DNA from: Xestospongia bergquistia
Taxonomy: Eukaryota > Porifera > Demospongiae > Haplosclerida > Petrosiidae
Length of the DNA: 64,000 bases
Reading direction: 5' to 3'
Assembly (NCBI GenBank): GCA_963965975.1
Contig: OZ014423.1
Coordinates: 2,170,001-2,234,000, forward strand
Shown here: positions 63,334 through 64,000 of the stretch, in pieces
How the letters are laid out: each line of letters begins with the position of its first letter
How positions within the stretch are numbered: position 1 is the first letter of the stretch
Program-made: the position numbers and the translations under genes
Notes under the pieces: model-generated
Database searches by the model: none
The model's input: only the letters and a program-made list of their open reading frames with translations
What the model was told of the DNA's origin: nothing

Positions 63334-64000
63334 GCTTTGGCTTTTTTTGCTGTTATACCTTTCTATGCTGCTTTTATTTATATAGTGGTTATTTGTACAG
63401 CTTTTATGAGTATATGTGATGTGCACATGTTTTGTTGTTTAACTAACCACTGACATTTAATTCTTTATATGTGTACCTGCTGTTTTATTTGCTGTCATTT
63501 TAACTTTGTTGCTATCTACTTTTATTTACTACATTTTTTATTGCTTACTAGTTTTTATTATAATTATTGCTTTAGTTTTGTTTGTTTGCTGCTCCCATCA
63601 TATGTCTCTTACTATTCCTTTCTTAATTTGAGTTATATTTGCTATTATATTAATTTGCTGCCATTTCACTTACTATTTTTTTTTATGATTTGTGTATCCA
63701 TTTGCTAATTGCTATTGTATACATTTGCTGCCATTTCACTTACCATTCATTTCATAATTTGTGCTACTTCCTATTGTATCCATTTGCTAATTGCTATTGT
63801 ATACATTTGCTGCCATTTCACTTACCATTCATTTCATAATTTGTGCTACTTCCTATTGTATCCATTTGCTAATTGCTATTGTATACATTTGCTGCCATTT
63901 CATTTACCATTCATTTCATAATTTGTACAACTTGCTATTGTATTTTAAACTTGTGCTACTTGCAATTGTATAGGCATCATAATCTTGAAATCTTGATGGT
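63334..64000. other. 3' flank of the CARD-ankyrin gene
   Basis: The 3' UTR and flank of the preceding gene, T-rich on the plus strand. It is dominated from about 63.66 kb by the 82-bp tandem repeat listed separately. The open frames here are products of the repeat. Confidence 0.5.
63660..63946. repeat. 82-bp tandem repeat, about 3.5 copies
   Basis: The phrase CATTTGCTAATTGCTATTGT begins at 63699, 63781 and 63863, an exact 82-base period, with CATTTGCTGCCATTTCACTT inside each unit. A decayed partial unit precedes it (about 63650-63698), and looser TTTGCTGTCATTTT-like sequence lies further left. Confidence 0.93.

Overview
The window is a metazoan nuclear chromosome segment. It is AT-rich, carries spliced genes with GT-AG introns (many only 45-60 bp in the compact genes), and has abundant dinucleotide and trinucleotide microsatellites. 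Gene content (kelch-like, BTB, Kunitz/sushi/Ig mosaic and death-fold/ankyrin proteins beside core eukaryotic housekeeping genes) together with gene density suggests an early-branching animal. A demosponge of the Amphimedon type is my best guess. That is inference from style and content, not a database match.

Layout. 1-11.8 kb: no gene I can support; AT-rich sequence with microsatellites and one fold-back. 11.8-16.0 kb (minus): a secreted Kunitz-sushi-sushi-Ig-Ig protein built from phase-1 exons. 16.4-30.5 kb (minus): NOP56, with very long introns full of repeats and MITEs. 30.6-31.4 kb (plus): intronless PSMD8/Rpn12. 31.5-34.0 kb (minus): NOA1, mitochondrial GTPase. 34.0-42.2 kb (minus): PDCD11/RRP5, 28 exons and 1908 codons reconstructed. 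42.3-45.7 kb (plus): an unrecognised 643-aa protein with two AKAP-like helices. 46.0-49.2 kb (plus): a BTB-BACK-kelch (KLHL) protein. 49.5-51.6 kb (minus): MAK16. 51.8-53.2 kb (plus): the tiny ATP synthase-associated protein ATP5MK/DAPIT (59 aa). 54.6-57.3 kb (minus): two small coiled-coil proteins, followed at 58.2 kb by a broken copy of the end of the first. 59.1-63.3 kb (plus): an 18-exon receptor-like protein with an N-terminal CARD-like fold, ankyrin repeats, coiled coil, one transmembrane segment and a C-terminal death-like domain. 63.7-64.0 kb: 82-bp tandem repeats.

How it fits together. Three nucleolar ribosome-assembly genes (NOP56, PDCD11, MAK16) and a mitochondrial ribosome-assembly GTPase (NOA1) lie within 35 kb. 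Each of the three nucleolar genes is head-to-head with a plus-strand partner across a short shared promoter (84, 102 and 259 bp). Every CACGTG E-box I noticed lies at the 5' end of one of these genes or of ATP5MK, so a shared MYC/MAX- or USF-type control is a reasonable hypothesis. The most unusual gene is the CARD/ankyrin/TM/death protein at the right end, whose two death folds lie on opposite sides of its single predicted membrane segment.

Exon boundaries were assigned by eye from GT/AG sites, reading-frame phase and family homology. In all multi-exon models the phases close exactly. UTRs and transcription starts are not resolved.
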